The notes under the pieces: model-generated
Seen by the model: only the letters and a program-made list of their open reading frames with translations
Database searches by the model: none
What the model was told of the DNA's origin: nothing
Made by a program: the position numbers and the translations under genes
In this document: positions 1 through 5,531 of the stretch, piece by piece
How positions within the stretch are numbered: the stretch's first letter is position 1
How the letters are laid out: each line of letters opens with the position of its first letter
NCBI GenBank assembly: GCA_937970115.1
Contig: CALBVO010000078.1
Span: 1 to 6,580, forward strand
DNA from: Minisyncoccota bacterium
GTDB taxonomy: Bacteria; Patescibacteriota; Minisyncoccia; Phycocordibacterales; UBA1006
DNA length: 6,580 bases
Direction of reading: 5' to 3'

Positions 1-333
1 AAAGTCACTACAATTGTAATCATAGTACCCTTCTACCTGAGCATCACAAATCATCTGTGTATTTACTAGATTTCCATCAGCATCACGTTCCAGTAATGAT
101 TCTTTTAATGACCCTGTTTCCCATAAGGTTTTCAGGTCAAAATCCTTGTCAGCCACCTCGAGCCCGGTTGCTAATCCTACTACCCCACCTACGACGGCTG
201 CTCCTGTTTTTAATGTTGTGTTATCTGTTTTATTACCGTAATACCACATTCCAGCTGCAATTGCGATAATTATCAGCAGTACAATTAATCGAGTGTTTTT
301 ATTACCTCGTGCTTTTTGAAATTTGTTACTCAT
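1..333 (-). CDS. Membrane-anchored protein, N-terminal part (runs off left edge)
   Basis: The frame from the ATG at 333-331 stays open to base 1 and gives 111 residues. The only in-frame codons before a TAA at 342-340 are non-start codons, so this start is fixed. Residues 1-14 are basic (MSNKFQKARGNKN), 15-32 form one hydrophobic helix, and the rest should face outside. Residues 41-59 are rich in Gly, Ala and Val and may be a second weak hydrophobic stretch. The visible C-terminal end carries C96 and C108 in the context YDYNCSDF. That resembles the opening of Excalibur-type calcium-binding domains, in which a Y-x-C-S-D-F segment precedes a DxDxDGxxCE motif. The motif itself would lie outside the window, so this is only a suggestion. 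The gene diverges from the plus-strand orphan at 418. Confidence 0.75.
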   Translation of the reverse strand, partial: MSNKFQKARGNKNTRLIVLLIIIAIAAGMWYYGNKTDNTTLKTGAAVVGGVVGLATGLEVADKDFDLKTLWETGSLKESLLERDADGNLVNTQMICDAQVEGYYDYNCSDF

Positions 334-341
334 ACCCCATT

Positions 342-347
342 ATTATA
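342..347 (-). promoter_or_regulatory. -10 box (TATAAT) of the left-edge gene, leaderless arrangement
   Basis: The minus strand reads TATAAT eight bases before the ATG at 333. A start site about seven bases past the box would fall at or next to the ATG, so the mRNA would be leaderless or nearly so. I see no good -35 hexamer at 16-18 bp; the best is TGTAAT at 370-365. Confidence 0.5.
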
Positions 348-380
348 CAGTATTTTCTGTATTTATTACATCATATCTTG

Positions 381-389
381 TGTTATACT
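381..389 (+). promoter_or_regulatory. Extended -10 promoter (TGTTATACT) for the plus-strand orphan
   Basis: TGT directly followed by TATACT matches the extended -10 form TGnTATAAT with one mismatch, which could explain the lack of a clear -35. The box ends 28 bases before the ATG at 418, leaving a leader of about 20 bases. A 10-bp palindrome, ATTCTAGAAT (392-401), lies at the likely start site. Confidence 0.4.
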
Positions 390-417
390 TTATTCTAGAA
401 TTTTAAAAAAAAGACAT

Positions 418-846
418 ATGAAAAAAACTTTTATACATACTAATCTAGGTAGTTCCTCCTGTGTGACCATAGATTTTTTAAAAAATATGGAAAATGATTC
501 GTATAGAAAAAATCAAAAATTTTTTCATGATAATTCACATTTCTTTGCTTCAAGTTTTACAAAAATAAATGAAGATAATACCTCAAAGGTAGCTTCTGTA
601 ATCGAAAGTCAATCATATGAGAATAAGATATTGATTTATGACGTACTCGATAGTATTAAATTTAAAGATACTATTTATATAGCAGAAGGATCTTATCAAA
701 TTAAAAATATTCCAAGTGATGGTTTATTTATCACCTATAAAGAATCTTATACTCTTGTATTTATACTGTATCCAGGTATCTTGAAGTTTCCAGGATACTT
801 TCAAAAAAAGAACGAGACGTCTTTCAAAAAAAGCAGTCAAAATTAA
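418..846 (+). CDS. Orphan hypothetical protein, 142 residues
   Basis: I do not recognise this protein. I chose the ATG at 418 over the upstream in-frame ATG at 316. The earlier start would overlap the divergent gene at 333 and both promoter boxes, and it would add a spurious hydrophobic leader. The product is rich in Lys, Asn, Ser, Phe and Tyr. It has no clear transmembrane helix or signal peptide, and its C-terminus is basic (FKKSSQN). The central part (about 85-125) alternates hydrophobic and polar residues and looks like beta strands. Support for a real gene comes from an extended -10 box upstream, a stop codon touching an intrinsic terminator, and no competing reading frame. Its base composition is clearly more AT-rich than glmM or nth, so it could be acquired or fast-evolving. 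No Shine-Dalgarno is present. Confidence 0.6.
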   Translation: MKKTFIHTNLGSSSCVTIDFLKNMENDSYRKNQKFFHDNSHFFASSFTKINEDNTSKVASVIESQSYENKILIYDVLDSIKFKDTIYIAEGSYQIKNIPSDGLFITYKESYTLVFILYPGILKFPGYFQKKNETSFKKSSQN

Positions 847-868
847 AAGCCTCAACTGAGGCTTTTTT
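845..868. terminator. Bidirectional intrinsic terminator shared by converging genes
   Basis: A 9-bp perfect stem (AAAGCCTC core, 845-853 with 858-866) closes a four-base AACT loop. A T-run follows on the plus strand, and TTTTAATTTT follows on the minus strand. The plus gene stop (844-846) overlaps the foot of the stem. The minus gene stop (869-867) touches the other foot, so one hairpin ends both transcripts with no spacer. Confidence 0.9.
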
Positions 869-1448
869 ATTTCAAAAATCTTTTTGCAATATCCATAACA
901 TCATCAACAACTGAACCATCACCGTCTTTGTCCAAGAATTTTTTACCAAGATTCAAAAGTATATTGTCTTCTGATGATTCTATCTTTTTCTTTTCATCTT
1001 GTAATATGTCAAAAATCGATGATGCGTCCAAACCCCCTGTATTCTTTGTAGAACCAAGTTGGCCGAGAATTAATGGAGCTGCCATCTCTAAAATCTTTTT
1101 AGTTGAACTCGTGTCAGTATTATTTCCGTCTGCCATTGCTGTCACAATATCATCGGTCTTTGAACCAAGGATATGGCCTAAAATACCTGCACCCTTGGTG
1201 TCGATATCTGGATTAACAAGATCATCAATATGATCAAAGATTGATTCGTCATGATCTTTCAATGCAGAATCCAATGAAGATAATCCCTCTGTTGATTTTA
1301 CATTATCTGCCATTTTTGAAGTAAGTAGTGGTCCAGCCTGTGATAATATTTTTTTCGCCGTTTCTGAATCCAGACCGGCTGATTGTGCAATTTTTTCAAT
1401 TCCCTTGTCTCCCATTTTTGAGAGCATACCTGATAATAATGATTCCAT
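867..1448 (-). CDS. DUF937 (YidB-like) domain protein with EF-hand-like tail
   Basis: This 193-residue protein has the features of the DUF937 family. It is Gly/Ala/Leu-rich and helical, with the phrase GAGILGHILGS (86-96) and two related helical segments, KKILSQAGPLL (32-42) and KKILEMAAPLI (117-127), that suggest an internal duplication. It has no signal peptide or membrane helix and is probably cytoplasmic. The C-terminus has a calcium-loop-like DKDGDGSVVDD (173-183). The residues D173, D175, D177 and G178 fit an EF-hand or dockerin loop, but position 12 is Val rather than an acidic residue. The family has no established biochemical function. It is the last gene of the glmM operon, starting 12 bases after the glmM stop and ending at the shared terminator. 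The start lacks a Shine-Dalgarno (AAAAAATTACT before ATG). Confidence 0.85.
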   Translation of the reverse strand: MESLLSGMLSKMGDKGIEKIAQSAGLDSETAKKILSQAGPLLTSKMADNVKSTEGLSSLDSALKDHDESIFDHIDDLVNPDIDTKGAGILGHILGSKTDDIVTAMADGNNTDTSSTKKILEMAAPLILGQLGSTKNTGGLDASSIFDILQDEKKKIESSEDNILLNLGKKFLDKDGDGSVVDDVMDIAKRFLK

Positions 1449-1460
1449 AGTAATTTTTTA

Positions 1461-2837
1461 TTATTTAATAAGTTTTTCTATTCTACCAATAAATTTATGC
1501 GAGAGCTCGTTGGCTGATTCCTGCGTCCTTGCCTCCGTATAAATACGGAAAATAGGTTCCGTGTTTGATGCTCGAACATGTACCCAAGAGTCCTTGAAAT
1601 CAATTTTAAGGCCATCTATTCGCGAAGTTGACTCAGTATTGTATTCTAACTCTAAGGTATCTAAAATTAGCTGAATTTGCTCACGTCCAGGTAATGAGAC
1701 TTTTTCCTTTGCTATGAAATAGTTTGGGTATGCCGCGCGTATTTCGCTGGCTGTTTTATCTGATTTTGCGAGTTGCGTCAGAAACAATGCGATACCGACC
1801 AATGAATCTCGACCATAGTGTAATTTTGGATAAATAATTCCTCCACTTCCCTCGCCACCAATAACAGCGTTTACTTCTTTCATTTTTTCAACAACATTTT
1901 TCTCTCCTACAGCTGCTGTAAAATATCGTTGATTATGAGATTCTGTAATATCTCGTAATGCACGTGATGACGATAGATTTGATACGGTATTGCCTGGTGT
2001 TTGTGATAATACGTAGTCGCTAATAATCACGAGGCCATATTCTTCGTTAATCATGGTACCCTTCTCGTCCACAAAAACGATTCGGTCAACATCAGGGTCG
2101 ACCGCAATACCGAGGTTTGATTGCGTTTTTGTTACCAGCGACATTAATTCACCGAGGTTCTTTTCAAGTGGTTCTGGTGTATGCTGGAAATCACCATTAC
2201 ATTCGCAATACAGACCAACCACTTCTACACCCATTTTCTCCAATAACATTGGAACTGCGATTCCACCAACGGAATTTATTGCATCAATAGAAATTTTTAA
2301 ATTTTTTGATCGTACCAGCTCAGCATCAACTAAATCCAGATCGAGGATCTTATCAATATGATCTTTGGTATGATTATATGATTTTGTTTCAATTCCTAAA
2401 TCATCAACCTCAGCATATACATAGCTAGCTCGTTCTTTGATATCGAGGATTGCCTGTCCATCAGTCGTAGAGAGAAACTCTCCATCAGCATTGAGCATCT
2501 TCAATCCATTGTATTCTTTTGGATTATGACTGGCCGTAATAATAATTGCACCATCAGCCTGATCTGCGATAACCTCCATCTCGACAGTTGGTGTTGTGGC
2601 GTAGTCTAAATTAATGACATTAACACCTAAGCCAATTAATGTTTGAACCGTAATATCCAAAATCATTTTCCCAGATTTTCGTCCATCACGACCAACGCAA
2701 ATAGTTGGTTTTGAGTTTTGCGAAAGAACCCATGTTCCATAAGCTGACACAAAACCAACAATATCAGTTGGCGTTAAATTTTGGCCAGGATTTCCGCCAA
2801 TCGTTCCACGAATTCCTGAGATTGAAGTAATGAGCAT
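1461..2837 (-). CDS. glmM: Phosphoglucosamine mutase / phosphohexomutase
   Basis: This is a full-length (458 residue) alpha-D-phosphohexomutase. GlmM enzymes convert glucosamine-6-P to glucosamine-1-P, the step before UDP-GlcNAc and thus peptidoglycan. All four active-site elements are visible. They are the phosphoserine loop TASHNP (101-106, S103), the magnesium site DPDVD (247-251) with R252, the sugar loop GGEGSGG (327-333, E329), and the C-terminal phosphate loop RASNTEP (422-428). The N-terminus SISGIRGTIGG and the loop GGEGSGG-YPKLHYGRDSL match the Bacteroidetes/archaeal-type subtype rather than the E. coli GGEQSGH type. Use as a phosphomannomutase or phosphoglucomutase therefore cannot be excluded. 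It starts two bases after the stop of the preceding membrane gene (TAATCATG), which implies translational coupling, and has no Shine-Dalgarno. It is noticeably more GC-rich than the orphans (27 G+C in 1741-1800). Confidence 0.93.
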   Translation of the reverse strand: MLITSISGIRGTIGGNPGQNLTPTDIVGFVSAYGTWVLSQNSKPTICVGRDGRKSGKMILDITVQTLIGLGVNVINLDYATTPTVEMEVIADQADGAIIITASHNPKEYNGLKMLNADGEFLSTTDGQAILDIKERASYVYAEVDDLGIETKSYNHTKDHIDKILDLDLVDAELVRSKNLKISIDAINSVGGIAVPMLLEKMGVEVVGLYCECNGDFQHTPEPLEKNLGELMSLVTKTQSNLGIAVDPDVDRIVFVDEKGTMINEEYGLVIISDYVLSQTPGNTVSNLSSSRALRDITESHNQRYFTAAVGEKNVVEKMKEVNAVIGGEGSGGIIYPKLHYGRDSLVGIALFLTQLAKSDKTASEIRAAYPNYFIAKEKVSLPGREQIQLILDTLELEYNTESTSRIDGLKIDFKDSWVHVRASNTEPIFRIYTEARTQESANELSHKFIGRIEKLIK

Positions 2838-2839
2838 GA

Positions 2840-3181
2840 TTATATAGAAAGATTAGATATAAGTAAAATAAACATCATTATATTTAGTACGAATAAAATA
2901 TAATTTATTCTCTTTAAGATTAATTTAGGGATTTTTTGACCAAAAATAATTAATGGAATTATCGCAATAGAAATAGGTAATCCAAGGTAAAAACCTCTAT
3001 TTACTAAACGCGTACTTGAATAATATTCTACGAAATCAAAGTAAGACTCTGCAAAAGTAGGTAATAAATTATATAAATTAAAGAATTTATAAGTTAGGAC
3101 GAAAGAGATTACAGCGTTAAATAATAAAAATCCATATAAATTATTAAATTTAGAAAATCTTTTACTTGAAGTAAGTTTCAT
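2840..3181 (-). CDS. Small three-helix membrane protein, unknown function
   Basis: I do not recognise a family for this 113-residue protein. It begins with a short basic segment (MKLTSSKRFSK), followed by hydrophobic stretches at about 15-37, 64-80 and 92-110. These predict three transmembrane helices. A Phe/Tyr-rich loop (41-60) lies between helices 1 and 2, and a basic loop (83-91, KIPKLILKR) between helices 2 and 3. It is the second gene of the operon. It starts two bases after the DUF1232-like gene stop (TAATTATG) and ends two bases before glmM, so it is probably co-translated with both. The spacing argues for a real gene, and its position suggests a membrane role tied to its partners. 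It is AT-rich and has no Shine-Dalgarno. Confidence 0.75.
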   Translation of the reverse strand: MKLTSSKRFSKFNNLYGFLLFNAVISFVLTYKFFNLYNLLPTFAESYFDFVEYYSSTRLVNRGFYLGLPISIAIIPLIIFGQKIPKLILKRINYILFVLNIMMFILLISNLSI

Positions 3182-3183
3182 AA

Positions 3184-3444
3184 TTATTTTCGTTTAAAAA
3201 ACTTAGTTAGATCAATATTAAAATAATTTAATACGGAGAGCAGGATTCCTGAGACTAATACTTCATCAATATTTCCTACTAACGGTAATGCATCTGGCAG
3301 AAATTCAATAAAGCCAAGAGTAAAATTCAAGAGATATACTATAGAAATAATACCAATCCCAAGCATTACAAAGTCCTTCTTTCTTGAGAAGTATTTTTTC
3401 TTTGATTTTGGAGTTGTAATATCAGGTTTTTTTTGAGTATTCAT
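3184..3444 (-). CDS. Small DUF1232/YkvA-like membrane protein
   Basis: This 86-residue protein starts with a basic, polar N-terminus (residues 1-24, many Lys). A hydrophobic helix follows at about 26-44, then the segment GFIEFLPDALPLVGNIDE (44-61) and a second hydrophobic stretch (62-75). The LPDALPLVGNIDE pattern matches the DUF1232 (YkvA) signature, roughly DLIPDFIPxxGxxDD, though with Glu-Phe in place of Asp-Leu before the first Pro. The function of that family is not established. I rejected the earlier in-frame ATG at 3495 because it lies inside a perfect palindrome and upstream of the promoter boxes. The ATG at 3444 sits seven bases from a TATAAT. This is the first gene of the four-gene operon with glmM and may encode a membrane protein acting in the same process (inference). 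Confidence 0.75.
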   Translation of the reverse strand: MNTQKKPDITTPKSKKKYFSRKKDFVMLGIGIISIVYLLNFTLGFIEFLPDALPLVGNIDEVLVSGILLSVLNYFNIDLTKFFKRK

Positions 3445-3451
3445 AATTATA

Positions 3452-3480
3452 ATTATAAGCCTCGAAGCTATTTGATACAA
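3452..3480 (-). promoter_or_regulatory. Promoter of the DUF1232-glmM-DUF937 operon (leaderless)
   Basis: On the minus strand TTGTAT (3480-3475) is followed by a 17-bp spacer and TATAAT (3457-3452), then seven bases to the ATG at 3444. The start site should fall on or next to the A of the ATG, so the first gene would be translated from a leaderless mRNA. A second TATAAT (3451-3446) lies in tandem but is too close to the ATG to serve this start. Confidence 0.6.
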
Positions 3481-3482
3481 GG

Positions 3483-3516
3483 AACATTCTAGCATTCGCG
3501 CGAATGCTAGAATGTT
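3483..3516. repeat. Perfect 34-bp palindrome in the nth/operon gap
   Basis: The 17-base arm AACATTCTAGCATTCGC is followed immediately by its exact reverse complement. As RNA it would form a 15-bp stem with a GCGC loop. Seven T residues (3515-3521) follow on the plus strand, so it looks like a plus-strand intrinsic terminator, yet both flanking genes run on the minus strand. On the minus strand the following bases are GTTCCTTG, a poor U-tract. The palindrome begins 25 bases after the nth stop and ends two bases before the operon's -35 box. It could be an nth terminator with a weak tail, a barrier to antisense transcription, or an operator for a dimeric regulator. Confidence 0.9.
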
Positions 3517-3541
3517 TTTTTAATTTGTATAATATATTTAA

Positions 3542-4231
3542 TTATTTGCGATCCGAGACTTTCTTGGGAAGTGGTGGTAATTTAAATGATGCCTTTGGAT
3601 AAATCGCGGTGAGTTCATCATGGACTTCCTTTGCATGTGCTGGTGCATGATAACGACCATATAACACCAAATAGTGATTCATATTTCCCCATTCTGATTG
3701 TGGCGTTAATTCCATTAAATCTCTCTCAATCGAAACTGGCGTATACGGAGGATCAACCAGATCAAATTTCCGCGCAATACGAATGGCGTGGGTATCAATC
3801 GCGATTCCTTCGAATATTCCATACAGGTTTGACAACACGACGCAGGCTGTTTTATGCCCTGCCCCAGGAATCATTTCTAGCTCACGTAGATTTCGTGGTA
3901 ATTTACCATTCCATTTTTCTAAAACCATTTTAGCTGCCGCAATAACATTTTTTGCCTTGTTACGATAAAAACCAGTTGAAAACACATCACGCTCCATTTC
4001 TGATTGCTGCGCATTAGCGTAATCAATGATACGTGGATATGTTTTGAATAATTTACGCGTAACAATGTTCACCCGTTTGTCCGTACATTGCGCCGATAAT
4101 ATCACCGCAACCAAGAATTCAAAATCTGTTGTATAGAGAAGGTCTGAAATTGGATCAGGATATTTCTTGCGGAAAACCTTAAGCATTTTTTGCATGCGTT
4201 CTTTACGTATTTTTTTCTTGTAAGGTGTCAT
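3542..4231 (-). CDS. nth: Endonuclease III lacking the iron-sulfur cluster
   Basis: This 229-residue DNA glycosylase/AP lyase removes oxidised pyrimidines in base excision repair. The HhH-GPD fold is clear: LSAQCTDKRVN (45-55), the helix-hairpin-helix MIPGAGHKTACVV (120-132) with catalytic Lys K127, and the GPD region IDTHAIRIARK (145-155) with catalytic Asp D146. The usual C-terminal C-x6-C-x2-C-x5-C cluster motif is absent. After GRYH (192-195) the chain continues APAHAKEVHDE with no cysteine, and only C49 and C130 exist in the whole protein. A basic tail (residues 217-229) replaces it. Cluster-free Nth forms are known in some lineages. The ATG at 4231 gives MTPYKKKIRKERM, a basic N-terminus common in the family. 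It is probably monocistronic, with a terminator on its upstream side. Confidence 0.93.
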   Translation of the reverse strand: MTPYKKKIRKERMQKMLKVFRKKYPDPISDLLYTTDFEFLVAVILSAQCTDKRVNIVTRKLFKTYPRIIDYANAQQSEMERDVFSTGFYRNKAKNVIAAAKMVLEKWNGKLPRNLRELEMIPGAGHKTACVVLSNLYGIFEGIAIDTHAIRIARKFDLVDPPYTPVSIERDLMELTPQSEWGNMNHYLVLYGRYHAPAHAKEVHDELTAIYPKASFKLPPLPKKVSDRK

Positions 4232-4237
4232 AAGAAA

Positions 4238-4243
4238 ATTTTA
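4238..4243 (-). promoter_or_regulatory. Possible -10 box (TAAAAT) of nth
   Basis: TAAAAT lies six bases before the nth ATG, the same spacing seen for the two clearer leaderless promoters in this window. The best -35 candidate, CTGGCA at 4264-4259, gives only a 15-bp spacer and overlaps the terminator stem, so this call is weak. Confidence 0.3.
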
Positions 4244-4249
4244 ACATAA

Positions 4250-4270
4250 AAGCCCCTTTGCCAGGGGCTT
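4250..4270 (-). terminator. Intrinsic terminator upstream of nth
   Basis: An 8-bp perfect stem (AAGCCCCT, 4250-4257 with 4263-4270) closes a five-base loop and is followed on the minus strand by TTATGTT. It should end transcripts of the orphan at 4788-4363 and possibly the ABC operon before nth. The plus-strand side is also T-rich (TTATTTAATTT), so it may act both ways. Confidence 0.8.
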
Positions 4271-4272
4271 AT

Positions 4273-4362
4273 TTAATTTGATACTTCGATTCTACTACCT
4301 GATAATAATGTACTTTTATTAACTACATTTTCAAGTATTTTAAATTTATCTTTTGTAACTAA
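4273..4362 (-). other. In-frame extension after the orphan's TAA, ending at the terminator
   Basis: Directly after the TAA at 4365-4363 the same frame stays open for 29 codons (LVTKDKFKILENVVNKSTLL followed by SGSRIEVSN). It then stops at TAA (4275-4273), two bases from the terminator stem. The residue mix looks like ordinary protein. This may be the lost C-terminus of the orphan after a nonsense change, or a readthrough tail, or chance. An AT-rich stretch of this length stays open by chance fairly often. Confidence 0.4.
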
Positions 4363-4788
4363 TTATATTTGATACATAAAATTTAAAAACTTAAATGCTT
4401 CATATCGGCAGATAAAAAAATGGCTGAAATTTATTACGTCATTATTGATATTTTCAGGTATCCTACCAAAACAAAATGCATGGCGATGTTCTTCTCTTAT
4501 AAGAAATATCTCGTCCGAAAGCTTAAAATTTGAATATATTGGATAAAATGGAAATAATCTTTTAACGTAATAAAAAACAGAATAATAGCCGTTTAAATTG
4601 GACTTTAAATTAGATTCAGAAATTATTTTATTTAAAGCCTGTTTTACATCATTTTCTGAAATATACCCTAATGTAAAAAATTCATAAATCTGCCGAATTG
4701 CTTTTTCAATAATAGTAATATAACCAGTATCCATGTTAGCCACTTGAATAGCAATTTTTTTCTTATCTTGTGAGAAAATTAATTTCAT
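4363..4788 (-). CDS. Orphan hypothetical protein, 141 residues, perhaps truncated
   Basis: I do not recognise this protein. It has no signal peptide or clear membrane helix and is rich in Ile, Phe, Tyr, Asn and Lys. The N-terminal half looks helical (IIEKAIRQIYEFFTLGYI, 26-43). The C-terminal half has aromatic clusters and a small group of His and Cys residues (REEHRHAFCFG, then FSHFFICRYEAF). These could bind a metal, but the spacing matches no motif I know. It is very AT-rich (14 G+C in 4561-4620). It lies 54 bases after the ABC ATPase stop on the same strand, so it could be the last gene of that operon or separate; I see no clear promoter or terminator between them. The start at 4788 has no Shine-Dalgarno. 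Its stop is followed by an open in-frame extension, so it may be a shortened gene. Confidence 0.6.
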   Translation of the reverse strand: MKLIFSQDKKKIAIQVANMDTGYITIIEKAIRQIYEFFTLGYISENDVKQALNKIISESNLKSNLNGYYSVFYYVKRLFPFYPIYSNFKLSDEIFLIREEHRHAFCFGRIPENINNDVINFSHFFICRYEAFKFLNFMYQI

Positions 4789-4842
4789 ATGTTAAATTTT
4801 TAGTTCTTTTTAATTTAAACATATAAAAAATAAAAAACCTAA

Positions 4843-5526
4843 TTAAGTGTTTATTTTGTAATCATTGCTGACTATTTTTCCATCCTCTAGGTAAATAATC
4901 CGATCGCAATATTTTGTATATTCTGGTTCATGGGTCACCATGACAATGGTCTGACCTTTTTGATGCAGGTCATGCATTAATTCGATCACCTGTTCTGATG
5001 ATGCTGAATCGAGGTTCGCTGTTGGTTCATCGGCAAACAATATTTCTGGTTGCTGCACAATTGCACGTGCAATTGAAATACGTTGTTGTTGACCACCTGA
5101 TAATTGGTTAGGCCGATTGGTGTATTTACCCACCATATCAATATCGTCGATTATTTGACGCGCTTGTTTTTTGGCGTCATCAATATGCGCACCTTGCATT
5201 AACAATGGAATAGCTACATTTTCTTCTGCGGTTAGTTCTGGTACCAAGGCATAATCCTGAAAAATATAACCTAATTTACGCAACCTAAAATCGGTACGTT
5301 CTGTTTCAGACAGTTTGAGTATATCTACATCGCCTACGATCACCTCTCCTTCTGTTGGTTTATCGAGAAGACTAATTTGATACAATAAGGTCGATTTACC
5401 AGCACCTGATTTTCCCATGATTGCTACGAATTCTCCTTTTTGTATTTCCATATCAATTCCCCTTAATACAGGTGTAATAATTTCACCATTAATATATGTT
5501 TTTGTTAGTTTTTTTACTGAAATCAT
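4843..5526 (-). CDS. ABC transporter ATP-binding protein, MacB/LolD/FtsE type
   Basis: This 227-residue ATPase is complete. It shows Walker A GKSGAGKST (38-46, K44), a Q-loop (Q90 in GYIFQDY), the signature LSGGQQQR (142-149), Walker B ILFADEP (162-168, D166 and catalytic E167), a D-loop (NLDS) and the switch His H199. The phrases SGAGKSTLL and YALVPELTAEENV are typical of ATPases that pair with FtsX/MacB-type permeases, which couple ATP hydrolysis to mechanical work or export across the membrane. It starts five bases after the permease stop, so the two are translationally linked and form the transporter. The substrate cannot be read from the sequence. LolD is unlikely if the host lacks an outer membrane. 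No Shine-Dalgarno precedes the start. Confidence 0.95.
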   Translation of the reverse strand: MISVKKLTKTYINGEIITPVLRGIDMEIQKGEFVAIMGKSGAGKSTLLYQISLLDKPTEGEVIVGDVDILKLSETERTDFRLRKLGYIFQDYALVPELTAEENVAIPLLMQGAHIDDAKKQARQIIDDIDMVGKYTNRPNQLSGGQQQRISIARAIVQQPEILFADEPTANLDSASSEQVIELMHDLHQKGQTIVMVTHEPEYTKYCDRIIYLEDGKIVSNDYKINT

Positions 5527-5531
5527 AATAA

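Noticed and set aside
392..401. ATTCTAGAAT sharing ATTCTAG with the arms of the large palindrome, as a common operator
   Set aside because: Only seven bases are shared, the half-site spacing differs greatly, and CTAG occurs at several other ordinary places in the window.
316..417. Longer start (ATG at 316) for the plus-strand orphan, giving a hydrophobic N-terminus
   Set aside because: It overlaps the divergent gene start at 333 and both -10 boxes. The hydrophobic leader is what AT-rich intergenic DNA would encode by chance.
928..1233. Plus-strand open frame opposite the DUF937 gene (and similar ones at 2053-2361, 3631-3933, 3783-3968, 6211-6546 and 57-269)
   Set aside because: All are antisense shadows of well-supported minus-strand genes, with Ser/Pro/Arg-rich or otherwise unnatural translations and no promoter or ribosome site.
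2839..2844. TATAAT on the minus strand one base before the glmM ATG, as a promoter for glmM
   Set aside because: The start site would fall several bases inside glmM, past its ATG. The bases are also the end of the upstream gene (Ile plus the TAA stop), so this is probably coincidence in AT-rich DNA.
3445..3495. Longer start (ATG at 3495) for the DUF1232-like protein
   Set aside because: It would put the start inside the palindrome and translate the promoter boxes. The extra residues are not typical, and the ATG at 3444 fits the leaderless promoter.
4277..4375. TTTGATAC repeated at 3471, 4277 and 4368
   Set aside because: Three copies of an AT-rich 8-mer in this DNA are only mildly unusual. 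Spacing is irregular and the flanks are not conserved, and one copy lies inside a coding region.
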